64,000 nt of DNA. It comes from Actinoallomurus bryophytorum. GTDB lineage: Bacteria > Actinomycetota > Actinomycetes > Streptosporangiales > Streptosporangiaceae. The stretch lies in assembly GCF_006716425.1 (NCBI RefSeq), contig NZ_VFOZ01000001.1, positions 62,001 through 126,000 on the forward strand. The letters are read 5' to 3'. The notes below the pieces were generated by a model, which saw only the letters and a list, made by a program, of their open reading frames with translations, did not search any database and was not told the DNA's origin. This document shows positions 63,260 to 64,000 of the stretch, piece after piece. Numbering within the stretch: position 1 is the first letter of the stretch; the number at the start of each line of letters is the position of its first letter. Both the position numbers and the translations under genes were made by a program.

Positions 63260-64000
63260 TCAGAGGCCGGCGGCCTCGCGCAGCGAGTCGGCGCGGTGGG
63301 TGGTCTCCCACGAGAAGTCCGGCTCCTCGCGGCCGAAGTGGCCGTACGCGGCGGTCTGGGAGTAGATCGGGCGGAGCAGGTCGAGGTCGCGGATGATCGC
63401 GGCCGGCCGCAGGTCGAAGATCGACAGCACGGCCTCCTGGATCTTGGTCGTCGGGACCTTCTCGGTGCCGAAGGTCTCGATGAACAGGCCGACCGGGTGC
63501 GCCTTGCCGATCGCGTACGCGACCTGGGCCTCGCAGCGGTCGGCGAGCCCGGCGGCGACGACGGTCTTGGCGACCCAGCGCATGGCGTACGCGGCCGAGC
63601 GGTCGACCTTGGACGGGTCCTTGCCGGAGAACGCGCCGCCGCCGTGGCGGGCCATGCCGCCGTAGGTGTCGATGATGATCTTGCGGCCGGTGAGGCCCGC
63701 GTCGCCCATCGGGCCGCCGATCTCGAAGCGGCCGGTCGGGTTGACGAGCAGGCGGTAGCCGTCGGTGTCGATGTCGAGGTCGGCGATGACCGGGTCGACG
63801 ACGTGCTCCTTGATGTCCGGCGTCAGCAGGTCGCTCAGGCTGATGTCGGGAGCATGCTGGGAGGACACGACGACGGTGTCGAGGCGGACCGCACGGTCGC
63901 CGTCGTACTCGATGGTGACCTGGGTCTTGCCGTCGGGCCGCAGGTAGGGGACCACGCCGTTGTTGCGGACCGCGGACAGCCGCGCCGCCAGCCGGTGCGC
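63260..64000 (-). CDS. metK: S-adenosylmethionine synthetase, N-terminus beyond window edge
   Basis: The frame runs in from the right edge and ends at 63260; about 246 C-terminal residues are present. Landmarks are [60 protein letters not shown] and [20 protein letters not shown], the P-loop-like and K+ site signatures of MetK. It makes SAM from methionine and ATP, supplying the methyltransferases of the window. Any internal ATG is not the real start. Confidence 0.97.
   Translation of the reverse strand, partial: AHRLAARLSAVRNNGVVPYLRPDGKTQVTIEYDGDRAVRLDTVVVSSQHAPDISLSDLLTPDIKEHVVDPVIADLDIDTDGYRLLVNPTGRFEIGGPMGDAGLTGRKIIIDTYGGMARHGGGAFSGKDPSKVDRSAAYAMRWVAKTVVAAGLADRCEAQVAYAIGKAHPVGLFIETFGTEKVPTTKIQEAVLSIFDLRPAAIIRDLDLLRPIYSQTAAYGHFGREEPDFSWETTHRADSLREAAGL

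Noticed and set aside
61135-63396. 753-residue open frame on the plus strand
   Set aside because: Antisense to the P450 and MmcQ genes, which have clear family motifs.

Overview
The window is very GC-rich DNA with dense, often overlapping genes. GTG starts are common, third codon positions are almost all G or C, and GGAGG-type ribosome sites are frequent. Together with the housekeeping order metK ... priA-def-fmt-rsmB ... rpe ... ribD-ribE-pnuX-ribBA-ribH-hisG, this points to a chromosomal segment of a high-GC actinomycete. A Thermomonosporaceae or Streptosporangiales relative is my guess, but species and genus cannot be fixed from the sequence. I saw no rRNA, tRNA, CRISPR array, prophage or intact insertion sequence.

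Layout. 1-3.5 kb: hydantoinase/oxoprolinase pair hyuB (cut by the edge) and hyuA. 3.6-8 kb: a DsbA-like protein, an FKBP isomerase, a DUF2975 + HTH pair, a TetR/NAD(P)-binding pair around a perfect operator, and a CoxG-like protein. 8.1-11.3 kb: a lipoprotein deacetylase and a tandem duplication of a secreted beta-helix gene, closed by a 44-bp perfect palindrome. 11.4-14.6 kb: TetR, FAD monooxygenase, MerR. 14.6-32 kb: a coherent nitrogen/purine block. Its leftward part is pucR, a xanthine/uracil permease and the three subunits of a molybdenum hydroxylase. Its rightward part is a DUF2877, FdrA and DUF1116 trio (the three parts of the E. coli AllH/AllF/AllG oxamate carbamoyltransferase), an aldose-epimerase-like protein and a DUF6986 aldolase-like protein. 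A further leftward group holds molybdenum-enzyme maturation genes (MobA-like transferase, XdhC, VWA CoxE, AAA+ CoxD). I read this block as uptake and oxidation of a purine or ureide with phosphorolytic recovery of carbamoyl phosphate.

32-39.3 kb holds a Nudix protein, an ECF sigma-MFS-monooxygenase group, a YcxB-like protein, and MarR/WrbA/MFS. 39.3-40.8 kb holds a MazF-type toxin-antitoxin pair lying between a scrambled partial copy and the intact copy of a PH-domain gene/hisG segment. 40.8-46.1 kb is the FMN-riboswitch-controlled riboflavin operon running into hisG. 46.2-55 kb contains a TSUP permease, a quinone oxidoreductase with two operator-like dyads, an MBL hydrolase, rpe, a methyltransferase with a LysR regulator, an aminotransferase, a class A beta-lactamase and an LCM-type methyltransferase. 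55-61 kb is the translation/replication operon rsmB-fmt-def-priA, in which PriA carries a roughly 300-residue repetitive insert. The right end has an MmcQ-like protein, a cytochrome P450 and the 5'-truncated metK.

The points most worth follow-up are the AllFGH-type operon tied to a molybdenum hydroxylase in an actinomycete, the toxin-antitoxin cassette inside a mosaic duplication, the duplicated beta-helix proteins with a conserved leader, and several perfect operator palindromes.
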